A DNA stretch of 64,000 nt from a bacterium (GCA_021780105.1 JAJXZJ010000010.1:1-64000); one strand, 5' to 3'. Counted from the stretch's first letter, positions 34,282-48,648 are shown. Numbers and translations: made by a program. The notes: generated by a model not told the origin, from the sequence alone.

Positions 34282-34779
34282 ATGCTCATCAGTTCCCCAT
34301 TGAACGCCGCCCTGAATGCACAGGTCGGCCACGAATTCTCGGCGTCTTTGCAGTATTTGGAGATTGCCACGTATTTTGCCCGCGAAGGCTGGGCCAAGCT
34401 TGCCGCGCACTTTTACCGACAGTCAGACGAGGAGCGCGACCATGCCCTGCGACTGGTCAAGTATGTGACGGAGACCGGCGGGGAGCTGGTGATCCCGATG
34501 ATTCCGGCGCCCCAGCATGAGTTTGCCAGCGTCGAGGAAGCCGTCCGCCTGTCTTTAGAATGGGAACAAACGGTGACACAGCAGTTTAACCGCTTGATGG
34601 ATATCGCGATCAGCGAAAAGGATTACCTGGCGCAGGGATTCCTCGGGTGGTTCGTGCGGGAACAGTTGGAGGAAGTGTCGGGCATGGAGGGATTGCTCAA
34701 ACTCGTCCAGCACGCCGGCGAGAAGAACTTGGTTTACGTCGAGACGTTGATCGGCAAGGGCAAGCCAGACCAGGAATAA
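34282..34779 (+). CDS. ftnA: Non-heme ferritin
   Basis: A 165-residue iron-storage ferritin. The ferroxidase ligands align with E. coli FtnA: Glu18, the EERDH motif giving Glu51 and His54, a Glu in LEWEQ near 95, and Gln in VREQ near 128. It should form a 24-subunit cytoplasmic shell that oxidises Fe(II) and stores Fe(III). No heme-binding Met of bacterioferritin is evident. It is a single gene; the tRNA-Thr/tuf promoter lies about 115 bases after its stop. No Fur box was recognised upstream. Confidence 0.93.
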   Translation: MLISSPLNAALNAQVGHEFSASLQYLEIATYFAREGWAKLAAHFYRQSDEERDHALRLVKYVTETGGELVIPMIPAPQHEFASVEEAVRLSLEWEQTVTQQFNRLMDIAISEKDYLAQGFLGWFVREQLEEVSGMEGLLKLVQHAGEKNLVYVETLIGKGKPDQE

Positions 34780-34893
34780 GACTTCGAGACTTCGCGGACC
34801 TGTCGGCGATCTGCTTGCAAAACGCCAGTAAAGGATGGGCATGAGCCAGATGGCCGGTCAGGTTCGGCGCTGATAAAATCTTGGAAAAAGGCG

Positions 34894-34922
34894 TTGACAC
34901 CCGCCAAGGCGCTCTCTATAAG
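34894..34922 (+). promoter_or_regulatory. Strong promoter of the tRNA-Thr/tuf transcription unit
   Basis: A near-perfect sigma70 promoter: TTGACA (34894-34899), 17-base spacer, TATAAG (34917-34922). The transcript should begin near 34929 and run through the tRNA-Thr gene into tuf and probably beyond. Confidence 0.88.
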
Positions 34923-34927
34923 TTCCC

Positions 34928-35007
34928 TCCCGTTAATATTCGGGAAAATTGAGAAGCCGTCTGCCTTGAATGGTTTATACGGAATGGCCCAAGGCGCGGT
35001 TTTTTTG
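34928..35007 (+). terminator. Leader hairpins with attenuator-like terminator
   Basis: Just after the expected start of transcription come a small hairpin TCCCG...CGGGA (34928-34945) and a second stem. The second pairs CCG/GCCTTG (34957-34968) with CAAGGC/CGG (34990-34999) and is followed by seven T (35000-35006). This has the form of an intrinsic terminator inside the leader, about 75 nt into the transcript and before the tRNA. The loop is long and the stem has an internal bulge, so strength is uncertain. Confidence 0.55.
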
Positions 35008-35058
35008 TCGTTTGACGCAGTAGTGACAGAAACGAAACGATCGGCAAAGTAAATCTTT

Positions 35059-35134
<76 letters not shown>

Positions 35135-35169
35135 GTCAGTTAACGCAACAACACAACAGAGGAATCGCA

Positions 35170-36360
35170 ATGGCTAAAGAGCAATTTGTCCGCAGTAAAC
35201 CGCATGCAAACATCGGGACCATCGGTCACATTGACCACGGCAAGTCCACCTTGACCGCGGCGATTGTGGAAGTGCAGGCCAAAAAGGGTCTGGCCACCCC
35301 GATTTCCTACGCGGACATCACCAAGGGCGGCACGGTGCGTGATGAAACCAAGACCGTCACCATCGCCATTTCCCACGTCGAATACCAGAGCAACGCGCGC
35401 CATTACGCGCACGTTGATTGTCCGGGCCACGCCGATTACATCAAGAACATGATCACCGGCGCCGCCCAGATGGATGGAGCCATCCTGGTGGTGGATGCCT
35501 CGGAAGGTCCCATGCCGCAGACCCGCGAGCACATTCTGCTGGCTCGCCAGGTCGGTGTTCCAGCAATCGTCGTGTTCATGAACAAGGTGGACCTTGTGGA
35601 TGATCCGGAACTGCTGGACCTGGTCGAAATGGAACTGCGTGACCTGCTTACCAAGTATGGTTTTCCGGGCGACAAGACGCCGATCGTCCGCGGCAGCGCC
35701 AAAGCGGCGCTGGCGGGCGAGCAGAAAGGCATGGACAGCATCCAGCAGTTGCTCGACGCGGTGGATGCTTTTATTCCGCTCCCGGTGCGCGAGGTGGACA
35801 AGCCATTCCTGATGAGCATCGAGGACGTGTTCAATATTGAAGGTCGCGGCACGGTCGTCACCGGCCGTGTGGAACGCGGCGAATTGAACCGCATGACGGA
35901 CGTTGAAATTGTCGGGTTGCGCGAAACCCGCAAGACGGTGGCGACGGATATTGAAATGTTCCGCAAGCTGCTGGACAAGGCCAGCGCGGGTGACAACGTC
36001 GGCGTTTTGCTGCGCGGCACCAAGAAGGAAGATGTCGAGCGCGGCATGGTGCTGGCCAAGCCCGGAACAATCACCCCGCACACACATTTCAAGGCGGAAG
36101 TTTACGTGTTGTCGAAGGAAGAAGGTGGCCGTCACACGCCGTTCTTTAATGATTACCGCCCGCAGTTTTACTTTCGGACCACGGACGTGACGGGTAACGT
36201 TGCGCTGCCGCAAGGGGTCGAAATGGTGATGCCAGGTGACAACGTCTCCGTGGTGGTGAAGGTTATCAAGCCCATTGCGATGGAGAAAGGCCAGCGTTTC
36301 GCCATTCGCGAAGGTGGTCGAACCATCGGCGCCGGCCGTGTTTCTGAAGTGATTGAATAG
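35170..36360 (+). CDS. tuf: Elongation factor Tu
   Basis: A 396-residue GTPase that delivers aminoacyl-tRNA to the ribosome. G1 is [10 protein letters not shown]3 is DCPGHAD, G4 is NKVD; domains 2 and 3 are complete, ending in GRVSEVIE. The ATG at 35170 is preceded by AGAGGA. The open frame extends back through the tRNA-Thr gene, which is not coding. Only this tuf copy is in the window; the str cluster further on has none after fusA. Confidence 0.98.
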   Translation: MAKEQFVRSKPHANIGTIGHIDHGKSTLTAAIVEVQAKKGLATPISYADITKGGTVRDETKTVTIAISHVEYQSNARHYAHVDCPGHADYIKNMITGAAQMDGAILVVDASEGPMPQTREHILLARQVGVPAIVVFMNKVDLVDDPELLDLVEMELRDLLTKYGFPGDKTPIVRGSAKAALAGEQKGMDSIQQLLDAVDAFIPLPVREVDKPFLMSIEDVFNIEGRGTVVTGRVERGELNRMTDVEIVGLRETRKTVATDIEMFRKLLDKASAGDNVGVLLRGTKKEDVERGMVLAKPGTITPHTHFKAEVYVLSKEEGGRHTPFFNDYRPQFYFRTTDVTGNVALPQGVEMVMPGDNVSVVVKVIKPIAMEKGQRFAIREGGRTIGAGRVSEVIE

Positions 36361-36445
36361 TGAGCGGTGCCGACAGGGCCGCGGTTTGCGACCTTGGGGC
36401 ACCCGCAGTCAGCCATAAACAAAGGCAACGGCGCGGATTTTATGT

Positions 36446-36521
36446 AGGGCGGTAGCTCAATTGGTAGAGTAGCGGTCTCCAAAACCGTCGGTTGGGGGTT
36501 CGAGTCCCTCCCGCCCTGCCA
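36446..36521 (+). tRNA. tRNA-Trp (anticodon CCA)
   Basis: A 76-nt cloverleaf with encoded CCA end. Acceptor AGGGCGG/CCGCCCT, anticodon loop CTCCAAA giving CCA, T loop TTCGAGT. Placement just before secE is common in bacteria. Confidence 0.97.
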
Positions 36522-36538
36522 GCCGGTGGAGGCAGGTC

Positions 36539-36627
36539 GGAGGGGTGGCAGAGCGGTCGAATGCGGCGGTCTTGAAAACCGTTAGGGCTAACTACCCTCG
36601 GGGGTTCGAATCCCTCCCCCTCCGCCA
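36539..36627 (+). tRNA. tRNA-Ser (anticodon TGA)
   Basis: An 89-nt class II tRNA with a long variable arm and encoded CCA. Acceptor GGAGGGG/CCCCTCC, anticodon loop CTTGAAA giving TGA, T loop TTCGAAT. It lies 17 bases after tRNA-Trp and 12 bases before secE. Confidence 0.96.
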
Positions 36628-36639
36628 GGAAATGACATT

Positions 36640-36909
36640 GTGAACTACGATTTAATCAAACTGGGCGTCTGGGTCGTCATTATTGGCGGCACCTTCGGAT
36701 ATCTTTGGCGCAAAGGCCATTTGCTGAAGATTTCCAATTACGTTGCCGAAACCCGCGAAGAGCTTCGGAAGTGTTCCTGGCCTTCGCTTGAGGAACTGAA
36801 GGGTTCCACGGTGGTGGTCATGATCAGCATCCTGCTGCTTGGGTTGCTGACCATCGGCGCGGATTTTGTCGTCTTGAAGTTTGTGCGGGGCATTCTGCCG
36901 AAGATTTAA
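36640..36909 (+). CDS. secE: Preprotein translocase subunit SecE
   Basis: An 89-residue SecE of the Sec translocon, partner of SecY. It has an N-terminal hydrophobic segment (VWVVIIGGTFGYLW), then the conserved amphipathic region VAETREELRKCSWPSLEEL, then the essential C-terminal transmembrane helix. The start is GTG at 36640, with AGGAA upstream. Most single-helix SecE proteins are about 60-65 residues; this one has the additional N-terminal helix. Confidence 0.95.
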   Translation: MNYDLIKLGVWVVIIGGTFGYLWRKGHLLKISNYVAETREELRKCSWPSLEELKGSTVVVMISILLLGLLTIGADFVVLKFVRGILPKI

Positions 36910-36942
36910 CTGGTCAACCAGCATAGCATTCGTCCCTTCATC

Positions 36943-37491
36943 ATGCAGAGTCAATGGTTCGTTCTTCACACCTTGTCCGGTCAGGAACTCAAGGTGAAGG
37001 AGAGCATTGAGAAGCGCCTCAAGACCGAGGAAATGGGGGACTATATCGAGGAAGTGCTGGTGCCAATGGAGAAGGTCGCGGAAGTACGCGGCGGCAAAAA
37101 GACCGTCACCACCCGCAAGCTTTATCCCGGGTATGTGTTCGTCCGCATGACGCTGCTGGATGACAGCAAGCGGCTGATTGAAAAGCCGTGGTATTTCATC
37201 CGTGACACCCAGGGCATCATCGGATTCGTGGGCGGCGACCGGCCCTCGCCGGCCTCGCAGGAGGAAATTGACTACATCAAGGCGCAAATCTCGGAATCGG
37301 AAGACACCGAGAAGCCGAAGGTGAACTTCGAGGTCGGTGAAACGGTCAAAATCAACGATGGACCGTTCCTGAATTTCAGCGGAGCGATTGAGGAAATTGA
37401 TCCCGCACGTGGAAAATTGAAAGTGAACGTCAACATTTTTGGCCGGAGCACGCCGGTGGAGTTGGAATACTGGCAGGTTGAAAAGTCGTAA
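36943..37491 (+). CDS. nusG: Transcription termination/antitermination factor NusG
   Basis: A 182-residue factor that binds RNA polymerase and links it to Rho or to ribosomal S10. The NGN domain opens with QWFVLHTLSGQE and holds YPGYVFVRM; the C-terminal KOW domain reads NDGPFLNFSGAIEEIDPARG. Placed in the usual secE-nusG-rplK order. Confidence 0.97.
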   Translation: MQSQWFVLHTLSGQELKVKESIEKRLKTEEMGDYIEEVLVPMEKVAEVRGGKKTVTTRKLYPGYVFVRMTLLDDSKRLIEKPWYFIRDTQGIIGFVGGDRPSPASQEEIDYIKAQISESEDTEKPKVNFEVGETVKINDGPFLNFSGAIEEIDPARGKLKVNVNIFGRSTPVELEYWQVEKS

Positions 37492-37551
37492 GACCCGGAG
37501 CGTTGAGTGGTTTCACTGACGCGCCGCAAACAATTAACGATTTAGCGAACT

Positions 37552-37977
37552 ATGGCAAAGAAAGTCACAGGTCAGATCAAGTTGCAGATTCCTGCCGGGC
37601 AGGCGAATCCCGCGCCGCCGGTCGGCCCCGCGCTGGGCCAGCACGGCGTCAACATCATGGCTTTCTGCAAGGAGTTCAATGCCGCCACCAAGGACCAGCC
37701 CGGCATGATAATTCCGGTGGTCATCACGGTTTATCAGGACAAATCGTTCACCTTCATCACCAAATCTCCCCCGGCCTCGGTCCTGTTGAAGAAGGCGGCC
37801 GGCATCGCCTCCGGTTCCAAGACGCCTAACAAGGAAAAGGTGGGCAAGGTCACGCGGAAGCAGGTGCTGGACATTGTCAAGTTGAAGCAGAAGGATCTCA
37901 ACGCCGTGAAAGAGGAGGCGGCCATCCTGGTCATTGCCGGCACGGCGCGCAGCATGGGCATCGAAGTCGTTGATTAA
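37552..37977 (+). CDS. rplK: 50S ribosomal protein L11
   Basis: A 141-residue protein of the GTPase-associated centre, needed for factor-dependent GTPase activity and stringent-response sensing. The proline-rich N-terminal block reads [20 protein letters not shown], and the C-terminal RNA-binding domain ends in [12 protein letters not shown]. Length is standard. Confidence 0.98.
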   Translation: MAKKVTGQIKLQIPAGQANPAPPVGPALGQHGVNIMAFCKEFNAATKDQPGMIIPVVITVYQDKSFTFITKSPPASVLLKKAAGIASGSKTPNKEKVGKVTRKQVLDIVKLKQKDLNAVKEEAAILVIAGTARSMGIEVVD

Positions 37978-38021
37978 TGGAAACGCGGGAGAGCATTCGC
38001 TCGCCAACACCGCAACACGCT

Positions 38022-38726
38022 ATGGCAAAGAAACAAAGCAAACGTTACCGCAAGGCATTGAGCATGGTGGATACGGCCAAGACGTATCCCCTCAAGAATG
38101 CCGTCGACATTCTTGGCAAATTCCCGCGCGCCAAGTTCAATGAAACCGTGGAGATCGCCTTCCGCCTGGGGGTGGATCCCAAGCAATCCGACCAGATGGT
38201 GCGTGGCACCGTCCCACTGCCTCATGGCAGTGGCAAGGTCGTGCGCGTCCTGGTCTTTGCCAAGCCGGGCGCGGCAGCGGATGCCGCCCGCGCGGCGGGA
38301 GCCGAGTTTGTGGGTTATGACGATTTGATCGCCAAGTGCCAGTCTGGCTGGGCTGACTTCGATGTCGCTGTGGCCACGCCAGAGGCCATGTCGGAAGTGC
38401 GCAAATTGGGCAAAGTTCTCGGCCCGCGCGGCCTGATGCCGAATCCCAAAACCGGCACGGTCACTGACGACACGGCCAAGGCCGTGAAAGAAGTCAAGGC
38501 CGGCCGGGTGGAATACAAGACGGACAAAGCGGGCAACATCAACGTCCCGGTAGGGAAAGTCGCCTTTACGCCGGACCAGATCATGGAAAATGCCCGTTCC
38601 GTGATTGAGGCAGTCGTTCGTGCCCGGCCGACCAGTGTGAAAGGCACCTTCATTGAAGGTGCCACGCTGGCTGCCACCATGAGTCCGCCGATTCGGCTGG
38701 ATTTGCGCGAGTTTCACGCCACTTAA
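38022..38726 (+). CDS. rplA: 50S ribosomal protein L1
   Basis: A 234-residue L1-stalk protein; in many bacteria it also represses its own operon by binding the mRNA leader. The central signature LGPRGLMPNPKTGTVT is present. ATG 38022 (MAKKQSKRYRKA) is the conserved start; an upstream in-frame ATG would overlap rplK's end. Confidence 0.98.
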   Translation: MAKKQSKRYRKALSMVDTAKTYPLKNAVDILGKFPRAKFNETVEIAFRLGVDPKQSDQMVRGTVPLPHGSGKVVRVLVFAKPGAAADAARAAGAEFVGYDDLIAKCQSGWADFDVAVATPEAMSEVRKLGKVLGPRGLMPNPKTGTVTDDTAKAVKEVKAGRVEYKTDKAGNINVPVGKVAFTPDQIMENARSVIEAVVRARPTSVKGTFIEGATLAATMSPPIRLDLREFHAT

Positions 38727-38743
38727 ACCTTGAATAACGAGCC

Positions 38744-39256
38744 ATGCGCGCTGAAAAACAATTTCTCACCAAAGAATACGTTGCCCGCCTGAACGCCTCG
38801 CCGTTCTTCCTTGTCGTGGATTACAAGGGGCTGAACGTCGGTCAGTTCAGTGAATTGCGAAAGCGATTGATGAAAGTTGGGTCCGAACTCCACGTCATCA
38901 AAAATTCCATCTTCCAGATCGCCGTCAAGGAAGCGGGATTGGGTGATTTGGCCGGCAGTCTGGCGGGTCAGATTGCCATCGTCACGGGCCAGAAGGATAT
39001 TTCGGCGGCTGCGAAGGTGATCAAAACCTACCAGGCTGAGTTTGACAAACCGAAGATCCAGTTCGGCTACCTCGGCAACCAGCGGCTGGACAAGTCGGCC
39101 GTGGTCATGTTGGCCGACCTGCCATCGCTGGAAGTGCTCCGCGGCAAACTGCTTGGCTTGTTGCAGACACCGTCGTCGCAGCTCGTCCGGTTGTTGCACA
39201 CGCCGTCCAGCCAGTTGGCGCGGGTGCTTCAAGCCCGCGTGGATAAAGGTCAATAA
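38744..39256 (+). CDS. rplJ: 50S ribosomal protein L10
   Basis: A 170-residue stalk base protein. The N-terminus has FFLVVDYKGLNVGQFSELRKRL. The C-terminal helix that holds L7/L12 dimers contains an imperfect repeat, LLQTPSSQLVR then LLHTPSSQLAR, which may mark separate dimer sites. Confidence 0.97.
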   Translation: MRAEKQFLTKEYVARLNASPFFLVVDYKGLNVGQFSELRKRLMKVGSELHVIKNSIFQIAVKEAGLGDLAGSLAGQIAIVTGQKDISAAAKVIKTYQAEFDKPKIQFGYLGNQRLDKSAVVMLADLPSLEVLRGKLLGLLQTPSSQLVRLLHTPSSQLARVLQARVDKGQ

Positions 39257-39396
39257 TTTGAACCATTTCGCCGCCGGTCTGTCCGACTGGTGGCGGAAAC
39301 CAAACCGCAAACATTAATAGTAAATCGTCGGCCCGCAGGCCGTGGGCTGAAAGCGTTCGTGGCCACGAACAACGACGAGACTGAAGGAAAATCCGT
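39257..39396 (+). promoter_or_regulatory. rplJ-rplL spacer with a 16-nt palindrome
   Basis: This 140-base spacer contains an imperfect hairpin around CCGCC...GGCGG near its start and a perfect 16-nt palindrome GTTCGTGGCCACGAAC (39355-39370). The palindrome sits about 27 bases before the rplL start. A ribosome site GAAGGAAAA follows it. The palindrome could affect rplL expression relative to rplJ, whose products are needed at about 4:1 or 6:1. Confidence 0.4.
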
Positions 39397-39789
39397 ATGG
39401 CACTTGATAAAGCAAAAATCGTAGAAGAATTGAGTAACGCGACCGTGTTGGAAATCGCCGAACTGGTCAAGGAATTGGAAACCAAGTGGGGCGTTTCCGC
39501 CGCCGCGCCGGTGGCCGTGGCTGCTGCGCCGGCCGCAGGTGGTGCCGCTGCCGCGCCGGCCGCCGAGGCGAAGACCGCCTTTGACGTGATCCTTGCTTCC
39601 GTGCCGGCTGACAAGAAGATCGCAGTCATCAAAGCCGTTCGCGAAGTGAAGGCGGGTTTGGGCCTGGCCGAAGCGAAGAAGCTCGTGGAAGAGGCCCCGA
39701 AGCCGGTGCTCGAAGGCGCCAACAAGGCCGACGCCGACGCCGCCAAGAAGAAGCTCGAAGAAGCTGGCGCGAAGGTCGAACTCAAGTAA
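39397..39789 (+). CDS. rplL: 50S ribosomal protein L7/L12
   Basis: A 130-residue acidic stalk protein that recruits translation factors. It has an N-terminal dimerisation helix, a long Ala/Pro hinge ([15 protein letters not shown]), and the C-terminal domain with [21 protein letters not shown]. The hinge accounts for slightly more than usual length. Confidence 0.98.
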   Translation: MALDKAKIVEELSNATVLEIAELVKELETKWGVSAAAPVAVAAAPAAGGAAAAPAAEAKTAFDVILASVPADKKIAVIKAVREVKAGLGLAEAKKLVEEAPKPVLEGANKADADAAKKKLEEAGAKVELK

Positions 39790-39806
39790 GTTGTTGTTGA
39801 AGACAC

Positions 39807-39833
39807 GGGGCGGCGGGCCGTTCTCGCCGCCCC
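39807..39833 (+). terminator. GC hairpin between rplL and rpoB (attenuator-like)
   Basis: A perfect 9-bp stem GGGGCGGCG/CGCCGCCCC with a 9-nt loop begins 18 bases after the rplL stop. No T tract follows, so it is not a classical intrinsic terminator. In E. coli this position has an attenuator that lowers rpoBC expression relative to rplL, and the same role is plausible. Confidence 0.5.
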
Positions 39834-39904
39834 ACTGGATTGGATCGAAGCTTATTGTTCCAACACCACATCCAGACATCGCGATTGTCATTTCCAATCC
39901 GTTT

Positions 39905-39984
39905 GCCGGTGGGCTTCCGGGGTATCCGGAAGTGCCGGCTTCATGTTGTCCAGTATAAAAACTTGCCTGTCTTGAGACGGGCAA
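39905..39984 (+). promoter_or_regulatory. Structured leader before rpoB
   Basis: Two further hairpins precede rpoB. The first is a two-step stem: GCCGG (39905) and CTTCCGG (39914) pair with CCGGAAG (39926) and CCGGC (39935). The second is TTGCCTGTC/GACGGGCAA with a TTGA loop (39963-39984), 15 bases before the start codon. A TATAAA at 39954-39959 lies between them but lacks a good -35 box. Confidence 0.45.
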
Positions 39985-39999
39985 CTCGGAGAGCCAGTC

Positions 40000-43902
<3,903 letters not shown>

Positions 43903-43939
43903 ACCCTGTCGCAATCCAATCCGCCTGACCTTCAATCGT

Positions 43940-46900
43940 ATGATGAACTCCAAAGAATCCGCGCGTGAGTTGCTGGGCCTGGACAAGGTGAACTTGGTGG
44001 ATTACGTCGCCATTGCGGTGGCGTCGCCTGAAACCATCCGTTCTTGGTCCAAAGGTGAGGTCAAGAACCCGGAGACCATCAATTACCGCACTTTCAAACC
44101 GGAGAAAGGTGGCCTGTTCTGCGAACGCATTTTCGGCCCGGTCAAGGACTGGGAATGCTCCTGCGGCAAATACAAGCGCATCAAGCACCGTGGCGTCGTG
44201 TGCGACCGTTGCGGCGTCGAGGTAACGCTTTCCCGCGTGCGCCGTGAGCGCATGGGCCACATTGACCTGGCGGTGCCGGTATCGCACATCTGGTTTTTCA
44301 AGTGCATGCCTTCGCGCATCGGTCTGATGCTCGACATGACCGCGCGCAACCTGGAGCGGGTCATCTATTACGAGGATTACCTTGTGATTGATCCCGGTTC
44401 CACGCCGTTGAAGCTGCATCAGCTTCTGAGCGAGACCGAGTATCGTGAAGCCCGCGAAACCTACGGTCCGGACGCGTTTGGCGCCAAAATGGGCGCCGAG
44501 GCGGTGCGCGACGCGCTCGCCAACATTGATCTTGCCAAGACCGTTGTCGAGCTGGAACAGGCGATGACGGAAACCAAGTCCAAGCAAATCCGCAAGAAGC
44601 TCGCCAAGCGGATCAAGATTTTCCAGGGCTTCCAAAGCTCGAAGACCCGGCCTGAATGGATGATCCTGACGGTGCTGCCGGTGATTCCACCGGACCTGCG
44701 GCCGCTTGTGCCTCTGGAGGGCGGTCGCTTTGCGACGTCCGACCTCAACGACCTTTATCGCCGCGTCATCAACCGGAACAACCGGTTGAAGAACCTGCTT
44801 CAACTCAAGACGCCGGAGGTCATCATCCGCAACGAAAAGCGCATGTTGCAGGAGGCGGTGGACGCGCTGTTCGACAACGGCCGCCACGGCCGCGCCGTCA
44901 CTGGCGCCGGCAACCGCGCGCTCAAGTCGCTTTCTGACATGCTCAAGGGCAAATCGGGACGCTTCCGCCAGAATTTGCTCGGCAAGCGCGTGGATTACTC
45001 CGGCCGTTCGGTGATCGTCATTGGCCCCGAGCTGAAGCTCAGCCAATGCGGTTTGCCAAAGAAAATGGCTCTCGTGTTGTTTGAACCGTTCATCATCCGC
45101 CGGCTCAAGGAACTGGGCTACGTTCACACGGTTCGTTCCGCCAAGAAGATGATCGAGCGCCAGTCGCCCGAGGTGTGGGACATTCTGGAGGAAGTCACCA
45201 AGGGCCATCCGGTGTTGTTGAATCGTGCGCCCACGCTCCATCGCCTCTCGATCCAGGCCTTTGAGCCGGTGCTCATCGAAGGCGAGGCCATCCGCGTCCA
45301 CCCGCTCGTATGCACCGCTTACAACGCGGACTTCGATGGCGACCAGATGGCCGTGCATGTGCCGCTTTCCGTCGAGGCGCAGTTGGAGGCGCGGCTGCTG
45401 ATGATGGCGCCGTTGAACATCTTCAGCCCGTCCAGCGGCAAGCCGATCATGACGCCCACCCAGGACATCACGCTGGGTTGCTACTACCTCACCGCCGAAC
45501 CGCGCGCCGTCAAGAAGGAAGGCCAGCGGCTCATGCTCTTCGGATCGAAGGAGGAGGTCTTCACCGCGCACGCGGACGGGGCGGTGCGCACGCATTCGCG
45601 CATCCTCATGGCCAATCCGGACCGCGGTCGAAAAACCGTTTACGGTGACGCGACCAGGCCGGCCATTGAAACGACCGTAGGCCGCGTCATCTTCAGCGAA
45701 GTCTGGCCCGTGGAACTCGGTTTTCCGAACCGCGTCGTGGGCAAGTCGCAGCTCGGCGAGGTCATTTGGAACTGCTACAAGTTTTGCGGTCACGAGCAGA
45801 CCATTCTCGCGCTGGACAAGCTCAAGGAGCTTGGTTTCCGCGAGGCCACCCGTTCCGGCTGCTCCATCGGGATTGATGACATGATCATCCCGAAGGAGAA
45901 AACCCAGGAGATCGAGGCGGCGCAAAAGCAGATTGCCGAGGTGGAGAAGCAATACCGCCGGGGCATCATCACGCCGGGCGAACGTTACAACAAGATCGTG
46001 GACATTTGGACGCATTGCACGGACATGATCTCGAACGTCATGATCAAGACGCTCGAGCAGAATCAGGGCAAGCGCGAGTATAACTCGGTGTATCTGATGG
46101 TGGATTCCGGCGCCCGCGGCAACAAGGCCCAGGTTCGCCAGCTTGCCGGCGTGCGCGGCCTCATGGCCAAGCCGGACGGCTCCATCATTGAAAAACCGAT
46201 TCTCTCCAATTTCCGCGAGGGCCTGTCGGTGCTGGAATATTTCATCTCGACTCACGGCGCCCGCAAGGGTTTGGCCGACACGGCGCTCAAGACGGCCGAC
46301 TCCGGCTACATGACGCGCAAACTGGTGGACGTGTCGCAAGACGTGATCATCCGTGAACATGACTGCGGCACGACCAACGGCATCTGGGTCCAGGCCATCT
46401 ACGAAGGCGAGGACGAGGTGGTGAAGCTGGGTGAACGGCTGATCGGGCGCATTGCGTGCGACGACGTGGTTGACCCGCGCGACACCAAGCGCAAGCTCGT
46501 CCAGGCAAACCAGGAGATTGACGAGACGCGGGCGAAAGAGATTGAGGCGGCGGGCATCGAGCGCGTGCGAATCCGGTCCGTGCTCACGTGTGAAAGCAAG
46601 CACGGTGTCTGCATTTACTGCTATGGCCGCAACCTGGCCACCGGTGGGCTGGTGAAAATGGGCGAGGCGGTGGGCATCATTGCCGCTCAATCCATCGGCG
46701 AGCCGGGCACCCAGCTCACAATGCGCACGTTCCACATCGGTGGCACGGCGTCGCAGGTGTTCAAGCAACCGCAGATCAAGTCCAAGCACGATGGCGTGCT
46801 GCGTTACAACGACGTTCGCATCGTCGAGCTTCAGGATGGCAATTCAATCGTTCTGAACAAGAACGGCAGCATTTCGGTGGTTGAACCGCCGGTCAAGGAT

Positions 46901-48097
46901 GTGCCGCTGACCGATTGCCGCGAATTGGAAGCCCATGTGGTTCCGATCGGCGCGGTCATTTCCGTGCCCAGTGGTGGCCGCGTGAAAAAAGGCGACACCT
47001 TTGTGCAGTGGGATCCCTACAACGTGCCAATCCTCTCCGAGAAGGCCGGGCGTGTGGTGTTTAATGACATCATCGAGGGCGTCACGATGAAGCAGGAGTT
47101 GGACGAAACCACTGGCCAGGAAGCCATGGTGATCATTGATCACAAGGAAGACCTGCGGCCGCAGATCATCATTCAGGATGAGCGCGGCGAGGTCGCCTCC
47201 AACTATCCGATTCCATCCGGAGCGCATTTGGTGGTGAGCGAGGGCGACAAGATCGTGGCCGGCACGCTGCTGGCCAAGACGCCCCGGAAAACCTCGAAAA
47301 CCAAGGACATCACCGGCGGTCTGCCGCGCGTGGCCGAACTTTTCGAGGCGCGCCGGCCGAAGGATGCCGCCGAAATTTCCAAGATTGACGGCATCGTGGA
47401 TTTTGGAGCGAGCGTCCGCGGCAAACGTTGCATTCTCATCAAGGATCCGCAGACCGGCGTGGAGGAGGAACACCTCATCCCGATCGGCAAACACGTCATT
47501 GTGTTCAAGGGCGACTTTGTGAAGAAAGGCCAGCAGTTGACCGAAGGACCGACGGTGCCGCACGAGATTCTGGACGTTTGCGGTCCGCAGGAATTGCAGG
47601 AGCATCTCGTCAACGAGGTGCAGGAGGTTTATCGCCTGCAGGGTGTGACGATCAACGACAAGCACATCGAAATCATCATCCGGCAGATGCTCCGCAAGGT
47701 GCGCATCACCGAGCCGGGCGACACGACGTTCCTGTGGGGCGAGCAAATTGACAAAATCGCCTTCGAGGAAGAGAACCAGCGCGTCGAAAAAATGGGTGGC
47801 AAACCGGCCGAGGCGCAACCCGTGCTGCTGGGCATCACCAAGGCCTCGCTGGAAACCGAGAGTTTCCTCAGCGCCGCCTCGTTCCAGGACACCACGCGGG
47901 TGCTCACCGAGGCCGCCACGATGGGCAAGGTGGATCACCTGCGCGGATTCAAGGAAAATGTGATCATGGGTCACATTATTCCGGCCGGAACCGGCTTCCA
48001 TTTGCACCGGGATGTGCAAATCAGACTGCCCGTGGAGGCGGTTGTGGAAGAGGAGCCGCCGGCCCCGGTGGCGGCGGAAGAACCCACGGCCAACTGA
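43940..48097 (+). CDS. rpoC: RNA polymerase subunit beta-prime
   Basis: A 1,385-residue catalytic subunit. The first zinc site is [19 protein letters not shown]; the active-site magnesium loop is [12 protein letters not shown] (about residue 462); the second zinc site includes [14 protein letters not shown]. Bridge helix and trigger loop regions ([28 protein letters not shown]) are intact. Two ATG codons in tandem begin the gene; either can serve. The tail ends in a short Pro/Glu/Ala stretch. A 146-base gap follows before rpsL. Confidence 0.99.
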   Translation: MMNSKESARELLGLDKVNLVDYVAIAVASPETIRSWSKGEVKNPETINYRTFKPEKGGLFCERIFGPVKDWECSCGKYKRIKHRGVVCDRCGVEVTLSRVRRERMGHIDLAVPVSHIWFFKCMPSRIGLMLDMTARNLERVIYYEDYLVIDPGSTPLKLHQLLSETEYREARETYGPDAFGAKMGAEAVRDALANIDLAKTVVELEQAMTETKSKQIRKKLAKRIKIFQGFQSSKTRPEWMILTVLPVIPPDLRPLVPLEGGRFATSDLNDLYRRVINRNNRLKNLLQLKTPEVIIRNEKRMLQEAVDALFDNGRHGRAVTGAGNRALKSLSDMLKGKSGRFRQNLLGKRVDYSGRSVIVIGPELKLSQCGLPKKMALVLFEPFIIRRLKELGYVHTVRSAKKMIERQSPEVWDILEEVTKGHPVLLNRAPTLHRLSIQAFEPVLIEGEAIRVHPLVCTAYNADFDGDQMAVHVPLSVEAQLEARLLMMAPLNIFSPSSGKPIMTPTQDITLGCYYLTAEPRAVKKEGQRLMLFGSKEEVFTAHADGAVRTHSRILMANPDRGRKTVYGDATRPAIETTVGRVIFSEVWPVELGFPNRVVGKSQLGEVIWNCYKFCGHEQTILALDKLKELGFREATRSGCSIGIDDMIIPKEKTQEIEAAQKQIAEVEKQYRRGIITPGERYNKIVDIWTHCTDMISNVMIKTLEQNQGKREYNSVYLMVDSGARGNKAQVRQLAGVRGLMAKPDGSIIEKPILSNFREGLSVLEYFISTHGARKGLADTALKTADSGYMTRKLVDVSQDVIIREHDCGTTNGIWVQAIYEGEDEVVKLGERLIGRIACDDVVDPRDTKRKLVQANQEIDETRAKEIEAAGIERVRIRSVLTCESKHGVCIYCYGRNLATGGLVKMGEAVGIIAAQSIGEPGTQLTMRTFHIGGTASQVFKQPQIKSKHDGVLRYNDVRIVELQDGNSIVLNKNGSISVVEPPVKDVPLTDCRELEAHVVPIGAVISVPSGGRVKKGDTFVQWDPYNVPILSEKAGRVVFNDIIEGVTMKQELDETTGQEAMVIIDHKEDLRPQIIIQDERGEVASNYPIPSGAHLVVSEGDKIVAGTLLAKTPRKTSKTKDITGGLPRVAELFEARRPKDAAEISKIDGIVDFGASVRGKRCILIKDPQTGVEEEHLIPIGKHVIVFKGDFVKKGQQLTEGPTVPHEILDVCGPQELQEHLVNEVQEVYRLQGVTINDKHIEIIIRQMLRKVRITEPGDTTFLWGEQIDKIAFEEENQRVEKMGGKPAEAQPVLLGITKASLETESFLSAASFQDTTRVLTEAATMGKVDHLRGFKENVIMGHIIPAGTGFHLHRDVQIRLPVEAVVEEEPPAPVAAEEPTAN

Positions 48098-48135
48098 TGC
48101 GTCGTCAAAAGACGCCAAAAAAATTCAAATACTTG

Positions 48136-48163
48136 TTGCACTGCCGGGAGTCATTGCTATCAT
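48136..48163 (+). promoter_or_regulatory. Probable promoter of rpsL-rpsG-fusA
   Basis: TTGCAC (48136-48141) and TATCAT (48158-48163) are separated by 16 bases, about 80 bases before rpsL. TTGTTG three bases earlier gives an alternative -35 with 19 bases. The 146-base gap after rpoC makes an internal promoter reasonable. Confidence 0.5.
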
Positions 48164-48243
48164 CCGCACTCCGTTTTTGCCCGGAGCGGCAGACGTGCGC
48201 CACGTAATGCGCGCGGAAGCGGGGCAAATCGAGAACACTTGCG

Positions 48244-48648
48244 ATGCCGACAATTAATCAACTCGTCCGTCATGGACGTAACAAGTTAAAGTTTAAGAGC
48301 AAGTCGCCTGCCTTGCAGGGGGCTTCGTTCCGCCGTGGAGTTTGTCTGCAGGTCATGACCCGCACGCCCAAGAAGCCCAACTCAGCCATGCGCAAGGTGG
48401 CCAAGGTGCGTTTGACCAATGGCTACGAAGTCATCGCCTACATCCCTGATGAAGGCCATAACCTGCAGGAGCATTCGATTGTCCTGGTGCGGGGCGGCCG
48501 TGTGAAGGATTTGCCCGGCGTTCGCTATCACATCGTGCGCGGCACGCTGGATGCCGCCGGCGTGGAGAAGCGGCGCGTCAGCCGCTCGAAATACGGGGTC
48601 AAGCGCCCCAAAGGCAACAAACCCGCCGCCGCGGCGGCTGCCAAGTAG
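48244..48648 (+). CDS. rpsL: 30S ribosomal protein S12
   Basis: A 134-residue decoding-centre protein. Lys43 (in [10 protein letters not shown]) and Lys88 (in GGRVKDLPG) are the wild-type residues linked to streptomycin sensitivity. The C-terminus carries a short Lys/Pro/Ala tail (KPAAAAAAK) that makes it about 10 residues longer than usual. Confidence 0.98.
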   Translation: MPTINQLVRHGRNKLKFKSKSPALQGASFRRGVCLQVMTRTPKKPNSAMRKVAKVRLTNGYEVIAYIPDEGHNLQEHSIVLVRGGRVKDLPGVRYHIVRGTLDAAGVEKRRVSRSKYGVKRPKGNKPAAAAAAK

